Origin: Sphingopyxis yananensis
GTDB lineage: Bacteria; Pseudomonadota; Alphaproteobacteria; Sphingomonadales; Sphingomonadaceae
Direction: 5' to 3'
Length of the DNA stretch: 64,000 nt
NCBI RefSeq assembly: GCF_020687785.1
Contig: NZ_JAJEWI010000005.1
Coordinates: 1 to 64,000 of the forward strand
The notes under the pieces are model-generated. The model saw only the letters and a list, made by a program, of their open reading frames with translations, had not been told where the DNA came from and ran no database searches. How positions within the stretch are numbered: position 1 is the stretch's first letter; the number at the start of each line of letters is the position of its first letter. Of this stretch, positions 8,402-18,111 are shown one piece after another. Both the position numbers and the translations under genes were made by a program.

Positions 8402-9523
8402 ATGGCCACTTTGCTGCATCATATTCAACATGATCATATTCATATTTCCGCACCATTGGCGCTGGATAGTGGGCAAAACCTGCCCGAACTGACCATCGCT
8501 TACCAAAGCTATGGCACCTTAAACGCCGATAAAAGCAATGCCATCCTGATCTGCCATGCGCTAACGGGCGACCAATATGTCGCCAGCAACCACCCCGCGA
8601 CTGGCAAAGAAGGCTGGTGGGTTCGCATGGTTGGCCCCGGCAAGCCGATTGATACCGATAAATATTTCGTCATCTGTTCCAATGTTCTGGGCAGCTGCCT
8701 TGGCACCACCGGCCCCGCTAGCATCAACCCCGCCACCGGTCAGCCTTATGCCATGAGCTTTCCGGTCATCACCATCGCCGATATGGTGCGGGCGCAGGCC
8801 AAGCTGATCGACCATTTGGGCATTGACCAACTGCACGCGGTTGTCGGCGGGTCGATGGGCGGCATGCAAACCTTGGTCTGGACGGTCAATTATCCGCAGC
8901 GCCTGCGCTCGGCCATTGTTATCGCCAGCGCCGCGCGGCACAGCGCACAAAATATCGCCTTTCACGAAGTGGGCCGTCAGGCCATTATGGCCGACCCCCA
9001 TTGGCAGGACGGCAATTTTTACGCCAGCGGCCTAAACCCGACCAAGGGTTTGGCCGTCGCGCGCATGGCCGCGCATATCACCTATTTGTCCGAAGAAGGT
9101 TTAACCGAGAAATTTGGCCGCCGCCTGCAAGCGCGCGATATCAAAAGCTTTGGCTTTGATGCCGATTTCCAGATCGAATCCTATCTGCGCTATCAAGGCT
9201 TGGCCTTTACCGACCGCTTCGACGCCAACGCCTATTTATATATCACCCGCGCCATGGATTATTATGATCTGGCCGAACCTTATGAAGGCCGCTTGGCGCT
9301 CGCTTTTTCAAAAGCCAAGGATGTGCGCTTTACCTTGGTCAGCTTTGATACCGACTGGCTATACCCGACATCGGAATCGCGCCGCATTGTCCAAGCCCTG
9401 CAAGGCGCGGGCGCATCCGCCAGCTTTGTCGAACTGTCGTCGCCCTTTGGCCATGACAGCTTTTTACTAGACTGCCCCCCGTTGGACCGCTTGATCGCGG
9501 GCGCATTGAACAACCGAGGATGA
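8402..9523 (+). CDS. metX: Homoserine O-acetyltransferase (or O-succinyltransferase) MetX
   Basis: Acylates L-homoserine, the first committed step of methionine synthesis. The 373-residue protein is an alpha/beta-hydrolase with the nucleophile Ser in [10 protein letters not shown] (about residue 151). The catalytic Asp is in FDTDWLYP and the His in FGHDSFLLD near the C-terminus. MetX proteins may use acetyl- or succinyl-CoA and the donor cannot be assigned safely here. Its stop overlaps the metW start by 4 nt (ATGA), the usual MetX-MetW coupling in proteobacteria. Confidence 0.93.
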   Translation: MATLLHHIQHDHIHISAPLALDSGQNLPELTIAYQSYGTLNADKSNAILICHALTGDQYVASNHPATGKEGWWVRMVGPGKPIDTDKYFVICSNVLGSCLGTTGPASINPATGQPYAMSFPVITIADMVRAQAKLIDHLGIDQLHAVVGGSMGGMQTLVWTVNYPQRLRSAIVIASAARHSAQNIAFHEVGRQAIMADPHWQDGNFYASGLNPTKGLAVARMAAHITYLSEEGLTEKFGRRLQARDIKSFGFDADFQIESYLRYQGLAFTDRFDANAYLYITRAMDYYDLAEPYEGRLALAFSKAKDVRFTLVSFDTDWLYPTSESRRIVQALQGAGASASFVELSSPFGHDSFLLDCPPLDRLIAGALNNRG

Positions 9524-10116
9524 CGATGACATTGCGCACCGATTTGGCGATTATTGCCGATGCCGTGCCCGAAGGCCGCCGCGTATTGGACGTGGGCTGC
9601 GGCGATGGCACTTTGCTCAGCGCGCTGCGCCGCAATCGCAATGTCGATGCACGCGGCTTGGAACTGGACGCCGCCAAGGTCACTGCAGCCATTGCAGCGG
9701 GCGAATCGGTGGTTCAGGGCGACGCCAATCATGATCTGGATGCCTATCCCGATGATGCCTTTGATTTTGCCATCCTGTCACAAACGCTGCAAACCACCGA
9801 GCGCCCCGATTTGGTGATCGAACAATTGCTGCGAATCGCGCCCCGTGCCTTTGTCAGCTTTCCCAACTTCGCGCATTGGCGCGTGCGCTGGTCGTTGATG
9901 CGAAATGGCCGGATGCCGGTCACGCGCCTGATTCCGGTGGCATGGTATGAAACGCCCAATATTCACCACCTGACCATCAGCGATTTTCGTCACTTGATGG
10001 TTGAACGTAATATTCGCGTCGAAAATGCGTGGTTTTTAAGCGGAGGCCGCTTGATCAGCGATAGCGCCGCCAATTGGCGCGCGGAACATGCCATTTATCA
10101 AATTGCACGTTCCTAA
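9520..10116 (+). CDS. metW: Methionine biosynthesis protein MetW
   Basis: A 198-residue protein with a class I SAM-methyltransferase fold. The SAM-binding loop reads [12 protein letters not shown] (about residues 22-33). MetW is encoded next to MetX in many proteobacteria and supports MetX activity in some of them; its own methyl-transfer reaction is unclear. The [27 protein letters not shown] block matches the family. Translation is coupled to metX by the ATGA overlap. A tandem 26-bp repeat and a terminator follow directly. Confidence 0.93.
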   Translation: MTMTLRTDLAIIADAVPEGRRVLDVGCGDGTLLSALRRNRNVDARGLELDAAKVTAAIAAGESVVQGDANHDLDAYPDDAFDFAILSQTLQTTERPDLVIEQLLRIAPRAFVSFPNFAHWRVRWSLMRNGRMPVTRLIPVAWYETPNIHHLTISDFRHLMVERNIRVENAWFLSGGRLISDSAANWRAEHAIYQIARS

Positions 10117-10168
10117 ATTGGGATGATCCGCAAATAAAAATGATTGGGATGATCCGCAAATAAAAATG
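10117..10168 (+). repeat. Two tandem copies of a 26-bp unit
   Basis: The unit ATTGGGATGATCCGCAAATA plus AAAATG occurs twice, head to tail and without mismatch, at 10117-10142 and 10143-10168. It starts right after the metW stop. The end of the second copy forms the left arm base of the terminator, while the first copy lacks the pairing partner. This looks like a recent slippage duplication. Confidence 0.95.
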
Positions 10169-10190
10169 GCGACCCCGTGCCGCCATTTTT
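10162..10190 (+). terminator. Intrinsic terminator after metX-metW
   Basis: A 10-bp stem AAAAATGGCG/CGCCATTTTT closes a 9-nt loop, with the T run as part of the right arm. It lies about 45 nt past the metW stop. Its flanking A run also allows function on the minus strand, downstream of rpmJ. Confidence 0.8.
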
Positions 10191-10367
10191 ATATCATGTG
10201 CCCATTGCGGCAGCCTGTATCGCCAATCCGGCTGTTAAGGCTGCCCAGGCCACCATCCATGCTCTTGGGGCTTATCCGCCGCACATACGAAAACACCGCC
10301 GGAAACATCCGACGGCGTCACGCACAATCGCAACTTGCGCAACGGGGCGAAACCGCCCCGACAGGGA

Positions 10368-10493
10368 TTAACCCTGGCGCGCCTTGAAGCGACGGTTGGT
10401 CTTGTTAATCACATAGGTGCGACCACGACGACGGATAACGCGGTTATCCCGGTGGCGGTCCTTCAGCGACTTCAGGCTGTTGCGAATCTTCAT
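10368..10493 (-). CDS. rpmJ: 50S ribosomal protein bL36
   Basis: A 41-residue basic protein beginning [20 protein letters not shown] and ending with the [20 protein letters not shown] block. It is the zinc-free form of bL36, lacking the four zinc ligands of the C+ form, as is usual in alphaproteobacteria. The ATG at 10493 is the natural start, although the frame is open further upstream. It stands alone, downstream of rpoN on the same strand with a 150-nt gap, and probably has its own promoter. Confidence 0.95.
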   Translation of the reverse strand: MKIRNSLKSLKDRHRDNRVIRRRGRTYVINKTNRRFKARQG

Positions 10494-10644
10494 TGTCTTT
10501 GTCCGTAAACATTGGGCGTGGATACGCGAAGGCGCGCACCTATGGCTTCCACAGGGAAAAGTCAACCGGCAACCAAAGTTTCCGCCTATTTTCCGCCATT
10601 TCAGCTTGCAAGGAGCGCTTCGACACGCCCCATAGCAAGAAAGT

Positions 10645-12210
10645 TCATCCTGCCAAAGCCTTTTGCCGTCTTCTTTGCACAGAAGAGCCAAAACCCATGG
10701 CTTCGCGGTATTTTACCACCGTTCGGCGGGCGATATCAAAGCCTTCTTCGGCCAATTTCTTGGCAATTACCTCGTCCGAGAGAATCGCTTTTGCGCCTTC
10801 CCCCTCAATCAAGGCGCGAATCCGGCTTTTCACAGCCTCGGCGGACACCGCGCCATCACCGTCGCTGGCGGATATCCCACTAGAAAAGAAATATTTCAGT
10901 TCAAATAAGCCGCGCGGACAACTTATATATTTATGGCTGGTCACACGGCTGACGGTCGATTCGTGCATAGAAATTGCGTCGGCCACCTGCCGCAGCGTCA
11001 ACGGCTTCATCTGTGACACACCGTGCAGGAAAAACCCTTCCTGCTGCTTCACAATTTCGCTGGTCACTTTCATGATCGTGCGCTGTCGCTGGTCCAGCGC
11101 CCGCACCAACCAATTGGCCCCCGCCAATTGTTCGGACAGCCAAGACCGATTCTTCTTGCCCGCCCCTAGGCTTAATTGCTGATAATAGCGGCGGTTCACC
11201 AACACGCGCGGCAAGGTAGCGCTGTTCATCTCGACAACCCAACCTCCCGATATCTGCCGTACAAATATATCCGGCACCACCATTTGCGCCGTGCCGCCGC
11301 CAAATCGCAGGCCGGGCTTGGGATCATATCCGCGCAATTCACGGATCATATCGGCCAAATCTTCGTCATCGACGCCGCAGATGCGCTTTAGCTGGGCAAA
11401 GGCTCCCTTGGCGACCAAATCCAAATTGGCGATCATCACGGCCATGCACGGGTCATAACGGTCCGCCTCGCGCGCCTGAAGCGCGATACATTCCCGCAAG
11501 TCCCGTGCGCCAACCCCTATGGGGTCAAAGCTTTGCACAGCGCCCAGCACGCGCTGCACATCATCCATGCTGACGCCCAGCATCTCGGCCACTTCGCTAG
11601 GCTCGCCGCGCCAATATCCAGCCTCGTCAATCAGGGCGATGATTTGCTGGGCGATGAGTTGATCACCGGATGACAAGACTTCGCCCGCCTGCGCTAACAA
11701 ATGGCTGTGCAGGCTTTGTTCGGTCGCTGCGAAGCTGTCGAAATCCAGCCCATCGGCGTCGGCGGCGCTGGCGGCACCAACGCCGATCGTGTCGCTTGCA
11801 CTGTCATGATGAAATTGATCAGCCGTAAAATCGACGTCCAATTCCTCTGAGAGGCCGCCCGCGCTGTCCATCGCCCTGTCGGCCATCGGGACGTCAAGCG
11901 ACGCGGCTTCATTATAGTTTTGCTGTTCGTCGCTTTCGTCACTTGCGCCATAATCGGGATCATCGCCGCCCTCTGCGCCGCCAAAATCGCGTACATCGAA
12001 ATCAGGGCCTTCGCGGTCGACCTCATCCGGCGCGCTATAATCTATATCCCCGCTACCAGCCTCCAGCAACGGGTTGGCGTCCAGCGCCTCTGCCAGATAG
12101 GATTCCAATTCCAAATTGGATAAGGCCAGCAATTTGATCGCCTGCTGCAATTGCGGCGTCATAACCAGCGATTGCGACTGGCGTAAATCGAGGCGCGGAC
12201 CCAAGGCCAT
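10645..12210 (-). CDS. rpoN: RNA polymerase sigma-54 factor
   Basis: Alternative sigma factor that recognises -24/-12 promoters and requires AAA+ activators. The 521-residue protein has the Gln/Leu-rich activator-interacting region I at the N-terminus ([20 protein letters not shown]), an acidic Asp/Glu-rich region II (about residues 55-150), the core-binding domain, a helix-turn-helix near residue 410, and the RpoN box [10 protein letters not shown] close to the C-terminus. It lies 14 nt after lptB, the common lptB-rpoN order in proteobacteria. glnD further right is another nitrogen-control gene, but not in this operon. Confidence 0.96.
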   Translation of the reverse strand: MALGPRLDLRQSQSLVMTPQLQQAIKLLALSNLELESYLAEALDANPLLEAGSGDIDYSAPDEVDREGPDFDVRDFGGAEGGDDPDYGASDESDEQQNYNEAASLDVPMADRAMDSAGGLSEELDVDFTADQFHHDSASDTIGVGAASAADADGLDFDSFAATEQSLHSHLLAQAGEVLSSGDQLIAQQIIALIDEAGYWRGEPSEVAEMLGVSMDDVQRVLGAVQSFDPIGVGARDLRECIALQAREADRYDPCMAVMIANLDLVAKGAFAQLKRICGVDDEDLADMIRELRGYDPKPGLRFGGGTAQMVVPDIFVRQISGGWVVEMNSATLPRVLVNRRYYQQLSLGAGKKNRSWLSEQLAGANWLVRALDQRQRTIMKVTSEIVKQQEGFFLHGVSQMKPLTLRQVADAISMHESTVSRVTSHKYISCPRGLFELKYFFSSGISASDGDGAVSAEAVKSRIRALIEGEGAKAILSDEVIAKKLAEEGFDIARRTVVKYREAMGFGSSVQRRRQKALAG

Positions 12211-12224
12211 GGCGCGCTACCCCA

Positions 12225-13013
12225 TTACAGGGAAAAGCCCTCACCCAGATACAGGCGGCGAACCTCGGGGTCAGCGACCAATTCTTCGGGCGACCCTGCC
12301 AACAGCACCTTGCCGTCATAAATAATGCAGGCGCGGTCGACTAGGTCGAGCGTTTCGCGCACATTATGGTCGGTGATCAGCACGCCAATGCCGCGCTTTT
12401 TCAAATCGCCCACCAATTCGCGAATATCGCCAATGCTGATCGGGTCGATACCGGCAAAAGGTTCGTCCAGCAGCATGATCGACGGATTGGCCGCCAAAGC
12501 CCGCGCAATTTCGGCGCGGCGGCGTTCACCCCCCGACAATGCCATAGACGCCGATGCGCGCAGCCGCGTCAGGCCAAATTCGTCCAGCAATTCGTCCAAG
12601 CGCGCCTTGCGGGCATTCTTGTCCGGTTCGGCCAATTCCAGCACCGCTTCGATATTTTGTTCCACGGTCATACCGCGAAAAATGCTGGTTTCCTGCGGCA
12701 AATAACCAAGGCCCAAAATGGCGCGGCGATACATGGGCAGCGCCGTAATGTCCGACCCGTCCAACATGATGCGGCCCGCATCCGGCTTCACCAGACCCAT
12801 GATCGAATAAAAACAGGTGGTCTTGCCAGCCCCATTTGGCCCCAACAGGCCAACCGCCTCGCCCTTGCCAACCGACAAAGATACGTCCGATAAAACGACC
12901 CGCTTGTCATAGCTTTTGGCGATGGACACCACCGCCAAACCATTGCCAGCAGCGGCATCTTCTTGGACATGGGCCACATGTTCGGCCACGCCATGGTCTG
13001 ATTCACGTGGCAT
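12225..13013 (-). CDS. lptB: LPS export ABC transporter ATP-binding protein LptB
   Basis: Cytoplasmic ATPase that powers the LptB2FGC complex, extracting lipopolysaccharide from the inner membrane toward the LptA bridge. The 262-residue protein shows Walker A (GPNGAGKTT), the signature LSGGERRRAEIARAL, Walker B (IMLLDEPFAGIDP) and switch His (ITDHNVRET). The N-terminus is about 25 residues longer than the E. coli protein, so a start nearer the ABC domain is possible. lptA and lptC, which often precede it, are not adjacent here. Confidence 0.93.
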   Translation of the reverse strand: MPRESDHGVAEHVAHVQEDAAAGNGLAVVSIAKSYDKRVVLSDVSLSVGKGEAVGLLGPNGAGKTTCFYSIMGLVKPDAGRIMLDGSDITALPMYRRAILGLGYLPQETSIFRGMTVEQNIEAVLELAEPDKNARKARLDELLDEFGLTRLRASASMALSGGERRRAEIARALAANPSIMLLDEPFAGIDPISIGDIRELVGDLKKRGIGVLITDHNVRETLDLVDRACIIYDGKVLLAGSPEELVADPEVRRLYLGEGFSL

Positions 13014-13198
13014 AGGGGGCTTCTTCCTTCGTCGCTGGGGGGTCCGCGATACATGAAAATCCCGCCGCAGGTCAATCTGGCAGGATTATTGCATCATTCT
13101 TCCTATGCCATAGCCATGGCGTGCTGGGCAGCAAGCTTCATTGTCTGGGACGCGTGCGACCATCGCTCCAAACGCACCAAAACTACGCCCGCTATCGC

Positions 13199-14596
13199 TT
13201 AATGCGCCGCCTGCGGTCCGCGCACCACGCCCGACAGGGCCAATTGCGCGTCAATAGCCGCCAGCAAACGGTCCAAACCGGCCTGATCATGCGATTCCGC
13301 CCGCGCCACCAGCACATCTTGGGTATTGGACGCCCTCAGCAGCCACCAGCCATCTTCGTTCAGCACCCGCGCACCATCCGTGCGGTCGACCGTCGCACCG
13401 CTGTCGCCAAGACGGGCCAGCACTTCGTCGATCACCGCGAATTTCCGGCTTTCGTCCACTTGAAAGCGCATTTCGGGCGTGTTGACCCATTCGGCCATCT
13501 GGGACCGCATATCGGTGACACTGGTCCCCAGCAAGGTCGCCGCTTCCATCAAACGCACCGCAGCATAGGGCGCGTCGTCATAGCCATAATAACGATCCGC
13601 GAAAAAGATATGGCCGCTCATTTCGCCGGCCAAAGGACTGCCAGTTTCTTTCATCTTGGCTTTGATCAGGCTGTGCCCAGTTTTCCACATCAGCGGCTGT
13701 CCGCCGAGTTCTTTGACGCGGTCAAATAAGGCTTGGCTGGCCTTCACATCGGCAATCACCGTCGCCCCGCCATGGCCTTGCAGCACCGCTGCCGCATAGA
13801 TTTGCAGCAATTGGTCGCCCCAAATCACACGGCCCTGCCCGTCAATGGCGCCGATTCGGTCGCCATCTCCATCGAAAGCGACACCAAAATCGAGGCTTCT
13901 TTCGGCGACAAGCTTGCGCAGATCCGCCAGATTCGCCTCATCAGTGGGATCGGGATGGTGGTTGGGAAAATGTCCGTCAACATCGGTGAACAGCAAATGA
14001 TGCTCCCCCGGCAAACGCTGGGTCAATTTTTCGATCACTGGCCCAGCGGCCCCATTGCCCGCGTCCCAAGCCATGCGGAAAGGACGCCCATCTACACCGA
14101 AACCGCTGAAATCTTGGACCAACCGATCCACATAAGCGTCGACGATATCCAAATGCTGCGCGCTTCCCTGACCGCTGTCCCAATCCCCAGCCGCCGCCAT
14201 CTGTCCCAATTGGATAATGTCCGCGCCAAAAAATGGTCGGCCCTGAAACACCATTTTGAAGCCATTATAATTGGCGGGGTTGTGGCTGCCGGTTATTTCT
14301 ATACCGCCATCCACTGGCTGGGTTGATGCCGCATAATATAGCATGGGTGTTGGCCCCATACCAATGCGCAGGGCATTCACACCCGCATCCATGATGCCCG
14401 ACACCAGCGCTTCTTCCAGCATCGGCGATGACAAACGGCCGTCATATCCCACCGCAATGGATGAACCGCCTGCTCGCCCGATCAGGGTCGCAAAGCTGCG
14501 GCCAATCGCATAGGCGTCCTGCGCGGTCAGATTGTCATCCACTATGCCGCGAATGTCATATTCGCGCAAAATAGTCGGGTGGAAACTATGGGTCAT
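13199..14596 (-). CDS. pgmG: Phosphomannomutase/phosphoglucomutase (PgmG/AlgC type)
   Basis: Interconverts hexose 1- and 6-phosphates of mannose and glucose, feeding GDP-mannose and UDP-glucose for surface polysaccharides. The 465-residue alpha-D-phosphohexomutase has the phosphoserine loop TGSHNPANYNGFK (about residues 98-110), the metal loop DGDGDRIGAID, the sugar loop GEMSGHIFF and a C-terminal phosphate-binding domain. ATG 14596 starts directly before the conserved FHPTILREYDIRG. The sphingomonad enzyme PgmG serves gellan-type exopolysaccharide synthesis. A role here in LPS or exopolysaccharide is inferred. Confidence 0.92.
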   Translation of the reverse strand: MTHSFHPTILREYDIRGIVDDNLTAQDAYAIGRSFATLIGRAGGSSIAVGYDGRLSSPMLEEALVSGIMDAGVNALRIGMGPTPMLYYAASTQPVDGGIEITGSHNPANYNGFKMVFQGRPFFGADIIQLGQMAAAGDWDSGQGSAQHLDIVDAYVDRLVQDFSGFGVDGRPFRMAWDAGNGAAGPVIEKLTQRLPGEHHLLFTDVDGHFPNHHPDPTDEANLADLRKLVAERSLDFGVAFDGDGDRIGAIDGQGRVIWGDQLLQIYAAAVLQGHGGATVIADVKASQALFDRVKELGGQPLMWKTGHSLIKAKMKETGSPLAGEMSGHIFFADRYYGYDDAPYAAVRLMEAATLLGTSVTDMRSQMAEWVNTPEMRFQVDESRKFAVIDEVLARLGDSGATVDRTDGARVLNEDGWWLLRASNTQDVLVARAESHDQAGLDRLLAAIDAQLALSGVVRGPQAAH

Positions 14597-14639
14597 TTTG
14601 GCTCTCTCAGCTTTGGCAGGTCTGGCAATGGGGCTGGGT

Positions 14640-15449
14640 TCAAGATGCGCGAACAGCATCCCGATCACCGGCTATTTTATCCCGTTCCGGCAAATTTAGA
14701 CCCGCCATCGCTTCGCGCAATTCCTGCCGCGCCACCACATGGCCCATGCCCATGCCGCCCAAATGGTCTTTGTCCAGCAAAGTCAGGCCAGCGGGGAATA
14801 GTTCACGGTAAATCACGCGTTCCCCAAGACCCGGAATCACACGAAAACCGACGCGGCGTGACAATTGTTGCAAGGCCTCGCCCACCCGCACCATATTTTT
14901 CGCTTCAATATGTTGCAGGCGGTTGCGCAGCACGATCCAATCCACTTGCCGCCCATCATTTTTCGCCCGCGTCTTGCGCGTGTCCCAAATCAGTTCGGAA
15001 TAAAAGCTGGGCCGCGTGACCTGAAATGTTTCGGGATGCACCTGCCCGATCAAGTCAAAGTCAATGAAACTGTCGTTCATCGGCGTAATCAGCGTATCGG
15101 CGGTGGTCGCAATATGGCGGGCAAACATGTCGTCACGGCCCGGTGTGTCGGCAATAAAATAATCGGCGCCATCGACCATCGACGCCACATGGGCATCCAA
15201 TTCTTCCAAAGTCGATCCTTGAAACACCTCGAAACGCGGCATCGGCAGATCTAGACCGCGCCGACGCGCTGTTTCCACACGATTTTCCAAATAGCGATAG
15301 AAGGTCCGCTGACGCGGATCCATGTCCAATCCCGCCACGCGATAGCCTTGCGCGGCCAAAGCCACCGCAAAATGTACGGCACAGGTCGATTTTCCTGTTC
15401 CGCCTTTTTCATTCGCGAATATAATCCGGTGAGGCGCTTGTGCTGTCAT
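14640..15449 (-). CDS. mipZ: Division-plane positioning ATPase MipZ
   Basis: ParA/MinD-type P-loop ATPase that in Caulobacter binds ParB near the poles and inhibits FtsZ, placing the division site at midcell. The 269-residue protein has a deviant Walker A (NEKGGTGKST), a switch I region (LDMDPRQRTFYRYLENR) and Walker B-like IADTPGRDD, all characteristic of MipZ. ATG 15449 gives the expected short N-terminus; the frame extends upstream without homology. pgmG follows 43 nt downstream. Its presence supports alphaproteobacterial origin and midcell control without MinCD. Confidence 0.93.
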   Translation of the reverse strand: MTAQAPHRIIFANEKGGTGKSTCAVHFAVALAAQGYRVAGLDMDPRQRTFYRYLENRVETARRRGLDLPMPRFEVFQGSTLEELDAHVASMVDGADYFIADTPGRDDMFARHIATTADTLITPMNDSFIDFDLIGQVHPETFQVTRPSFYSELIWDTRKTRAKNDGRQVDWIVLRNRLQHIEAKNMVRVGEALQQLSRRVGFRVIPGLGERVIYRELFPAGLTLLDKDHLGGMGMGHVVARQELREAMAGLNLPERDKIAGDRDAVRAS

Positions 15450-15532
15450 GACCGTTGCGATTTTCCTGTTGGCGCGGCATGGCATCCGCATAGTGGTGCA
15501 TAAGCGCCGCCAATATCGGAGGCAGAGCTAGG

Positions 15533-16372
15533 GTGCAAATCATCCGTGATATCGCCGCCCTTCGTCACGCCATTAGCGCGATGAGACAAGGCGGCAAGAC
15601 AATAGCGTTGGTCCCAACCATGGGCGCGCTACACGAAGGGCATATGTCCTTGGTGAAAAAGGCTAAAACCTTGGCCGACCATGTGGTGGTGTCGATTTTC
15701 GTCAACCCCACACAATTTGGCCCCAATGAAGATTTCGACGCCTATCCCCGCGACGAACAAAAAGATGGCGCGATGCTGGCCGAAGCCGCCGTGTCTATAT
15801 TGTGGGCACCGGACGTCAGCGTCATGTATCCCCCTGGCCATGTCACCCATGTCGAGGTGGCCGAGTTGGGCGCTGATTTCTGCGGCGCGGCCCGGCCCGG
15901 CCATTTTGATGGTGTCGCCACCGTCGTATCCAAATTGCTGAATCAAGTGCGGCCTGACATCGCGATTTTCGGCGAAAAAGATTGGCAGCAACTGGCGATC
16001 ATCCGCCAATTTGTGCGCGATTTGGATTTCCCCGTCGACATTATCGGGGCACCTATCGCCCGCGCTGCCGACGGTTTGGCCCTGTCATCGCGCAACGCCT
16101 ATTTAACCCCGCAACAGCGCAGCGACGCGGTCCATTTGTCTGAGGCATTGAATCGCGCCGCCCAAGCGATTGCGGCGGGTGAAAATGTCGCGTCAGTGCT
16201 GGCCAAGGCCGAACAAGCGATTATCGCTGGCGGCTTTGATAGTGTCGATTATCTGGCCCTGACGAACAAGGACACGCTGGCCCGTCTGGACCAATATAGC
16301 GGCCCCGCCCGTTTGCTGGCCGCCGCGCGCATGGGCAAAACCCGCCTGCTCGACAATCTGGCCGTCGGCTAA
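15533..16372 (+). CDS. panC: Pantothenate synthetase
   Basis: ATP-dependent ligase that joins pantoate and beta-alanine to give pantothenate, the coenzyme A precursor. The 279-residue protein carries the HIGH-type motif PTMGALHEGHMSLVKKA, the family signature VSIFVNPTQFGPNEDF, and the KMSKS-like element SSRNAYL. The start is GTG at 15533 with GGAGG at 15518-15522. It is transcribed away from mipZ. panB is not in the window. A long imperfect hairpin lies just beyond the stop. Confidence 0.95.
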   Translation: MQIIRDIAALRHAISAMRQGGKTIALVPTMGALHEGHMSLVKKAKTLADHVVVSIFVNPTQFGPNEDFDAYPRDEQKDGAMLAEAAVSILWAPDVSVMYPPGHVTHVEVAELGADFCGAARPGHFDGVATVVSKLLNQVRPDIAIFGEKDWQQLAIIRQFVRDLDFPVDIIGAPIARAADGLALSSRNAYLTPQQRSDAVHLSEALNRAAQAIAAGENVASVLAKAEQAIIAGGFDSVDYLALTNKDTLARLDQYSGPARLLAAARMGKTRLLDNLAVG

Positions 16373-16384
16373 GGCCACCCATAC

Positions 16385-16436
16385 CCCAGCTTCCGACGCG
16401 GCGTCCGCTCATTGTGAGCGCGACTCGGAAACTGGG
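16385..16436. other. Imperfect inverted repeat downstream of panC
   Basis: Outer arms CCCAG-C-TTCCGA and TCGG-AAA-CTGGG pair with a few mismatches and enclose a perfect inner hairpin GCTCA-TTG-TGAGC (16407-16419). It begins 12 nt after the panC stop. There is no T run on either side, so it is not a classical intrinsic terminator; it could stabilise the panC mRNA 3' end. Confidence 0.45.
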
Positions 16437-16593
16437 CCAAGCTTTGACACCGCCCCGCTGCAATGGGCGCAAGATATTATAACCATAACGATTACTTACC
16501 CCCCGCCGTATCGCGTTTAACAGTAAATTTACCAAATTCCCGCGACCATCGCCTTCTAAACATGTCACCAACAGATAGGGGGGAGGGTATCGG

Positions 16594-16920
16594 ATGACCC
16601 ATATTGCAACACAGGCGGACCCCAGAATCCGCACAGCCATTCATGCCGCGCAGCACGGCGATCTTCATGCCTGCTTCGATTTGGGCGTCGCTTATTCGAC
16701 AGGGGCCAATGGAATGCCGCTGGATTTGGTACAGGCCCATAAATGGTTCAACCTTGCCGCGATCCAAGGCAGCAGCGAAGGCCAATATTGCCGCGCCGAA
16801 ATCGCCCGCGAAATGTCCCGCGCCGATATTGCCGAAGCCCAGCGTCAGGCCCGCGCTTGGCTGTCCGTCCCCGCGCAAAATGGGAATGAGGCTGCTCTAG
16901 CCCCTGCCATGCAGCATTGA
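16594..16920 (+). CDS. Small Sel1-repeat protein
   Basis: A 108-residue soluble protein with at least one Sel1-like (TPR-type) repeat, FDLGVAYSTGANGMPLDLVQAHKWFNLAA, and a partial second repeat. Such helical repeats mediate protein-protein contacts. There is no signal peptide, so it is likely cytoplasmic. A strong purine-rich ribosome-binding site (about 16578-16587) precedes the ATG. It stands alone between panC and the convergent DUF482 gene; no partner can be deduced from context. Confidence 0.85.
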   Translation: MTHIATQADPRIRTAIHAAQHGDLHACFDLGVAYSTGANGMPLDLVQAHKWFNLAAIQGSSEGQYCRAEIAREMSRADIAEAQRQARAWLSVPAQNGNEAALAPAMQH

Positions 16921-16974
16921 CGGGCGCACCGCACAGTCCAAAACGACTCGCCGCTTGGCCCTAGGATAAAGGCC

Positions 16975-18111
16975 CTAGCCGTGCCGAAACGGCAAATGGC
17001 CCGACAAATATTGCATTTCCGCTTCTTCTGCGCGCGACTCATGCGCCAAGAATTCGGCCACCGCCGCGCGGAAACTGGGGTTTGGCAAATAATGGGCCGA
17101 CCAAGTCGCCATGGGCGCATAGCCACGCGCCAATTTATGCCCGCCCTGCGCCCCTGCCTCGACCCGCGTCAAACCGCGTGCAATCGCCACATCGATGGCG
17201 CGGTAATAACAAAGTTCGAAATGCAAATAGGGGATGTCCATAACACAGCCCCAATAACGGCCATATAGGGCATCGCTGCCCAGAAAATGCATCGCCCCTG
17301 CCACAGGCTGATCATCTTGATAGGCCAGCATCAAGATGATCTGATCGGCCATAACAGCCCCCATCAAATCAAAGGCCGCACGGGTTAAATAAGGCGTGCC
17401 CCATTTGCGCGCGCCCGTGTCTTGATAAAAGGCCCACATGGCGTCCCAGTGGTCGGGCCGAATATGTGCGCCCGTCACCTCTTCTATTCGCAATCCTTCA
17501 AGCGCCCGCGCGCGTTCTTTGCGCAATTGCTTGCGCTTTTGTGACGTCAAGCCGCCCAGAAAATCCTCAAAACTGCCATAGCCCTGGTTGTGAAAATGAA
17601 ATTGAATGTCGCGCCGGATCAGCCAACCTGCCTGTTCAAACAGCGGAATCTGCCCCGCCTCAACAAAGGTCGCATGGGCGGAGCTCAGCTCATTTTGCTG
17701 CACCACGGCTTCGGCAGCGCGAATCAGCAACAGCGCCGCTTCATCGTCCACCGCCAACAGCCTTGGTCCGGGCACAGGGGTAAAGGGCGATGCGATTTGC
17801 AGCTTGGGATAATAGGACCCGCCCGCCCGATGCCATGCATCGGCCCAGCCATGATCGAACACATATTCGCCTTGGCTGTGCGATTTTAAATAAGCGGGCG
17901 CAGCGGCCAACAAAGCCCCATCCGCGCCGCGCACCGTCAAAGGGGCCGGTTGCCATCCAGTGCCCTCACCAACACTGCCCGACTGTTCCAACAAATGTAG
18001 AAAAGCATGGCTGACAAAGGGGTTGCCCCCATCATGCAGCGCATCCCATTGCTGTGGGTCCAGCGCGGACAGGCCGGTTTCCAAGGCTATGGTCCGGCCC
18101 ATATCCGTCAT
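16975..18111 (-). CDS. DUF482 family GNAT/FemAB-like acyltransferase
   Basis: A 378-residue protein of the DUF482 group, related to FemAB/GNAT-fold acyltransferases sometimes labelled peptidoglycan biosynthesis/recognition proteins. Recognisable blocks are NPFVSHAFLHLLE near residue 30, FDHGWADAWHRAG near 90, LTSQKRKQLRKERA near 190, and the C-terminal ARGYAPMATWSAHYLPNPSF. Substrate and acyl donor are unknown. Its ATG overlaps the ridA stop by 1 nt (TGATG), so it is the last gene of a four-gene operon and probably translated by coupling. Confidence 0.85.
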   Translation of the reverse strand: MTDMGRTIALETGLSALDPQQWDALHDGGNPFVSHAFLHLLEQSGSVGEGTGWQPAPLTVRGADGALLAAAPAYLKSHSQGEYVFDHGWADAWHRAGGSYYPKLQIASPFTPVPGPRLLAVDDEAALLLIRAAEAVVQQNELSSAHATFVEAGQIPLFEQAGWLIRRDIQFHFHNQGYGSFEDFLGGLTSQKRKQLRKERARALEGLRIEEVTGAHIRPDHWDAMWAFYQDTGARKWGTPYLTRAAFDLMGAVMADQIILMLAYQDDQPVAGAMHFLGSDALYGRYWGCVMDIPYLHFELCYYRAIDVAIARGLTRVEAGAQGGHKLARGYAPMATWSAHYLPNPSFRAAVAEFLAHESRAEEAEMQYLSGHLPFRHG

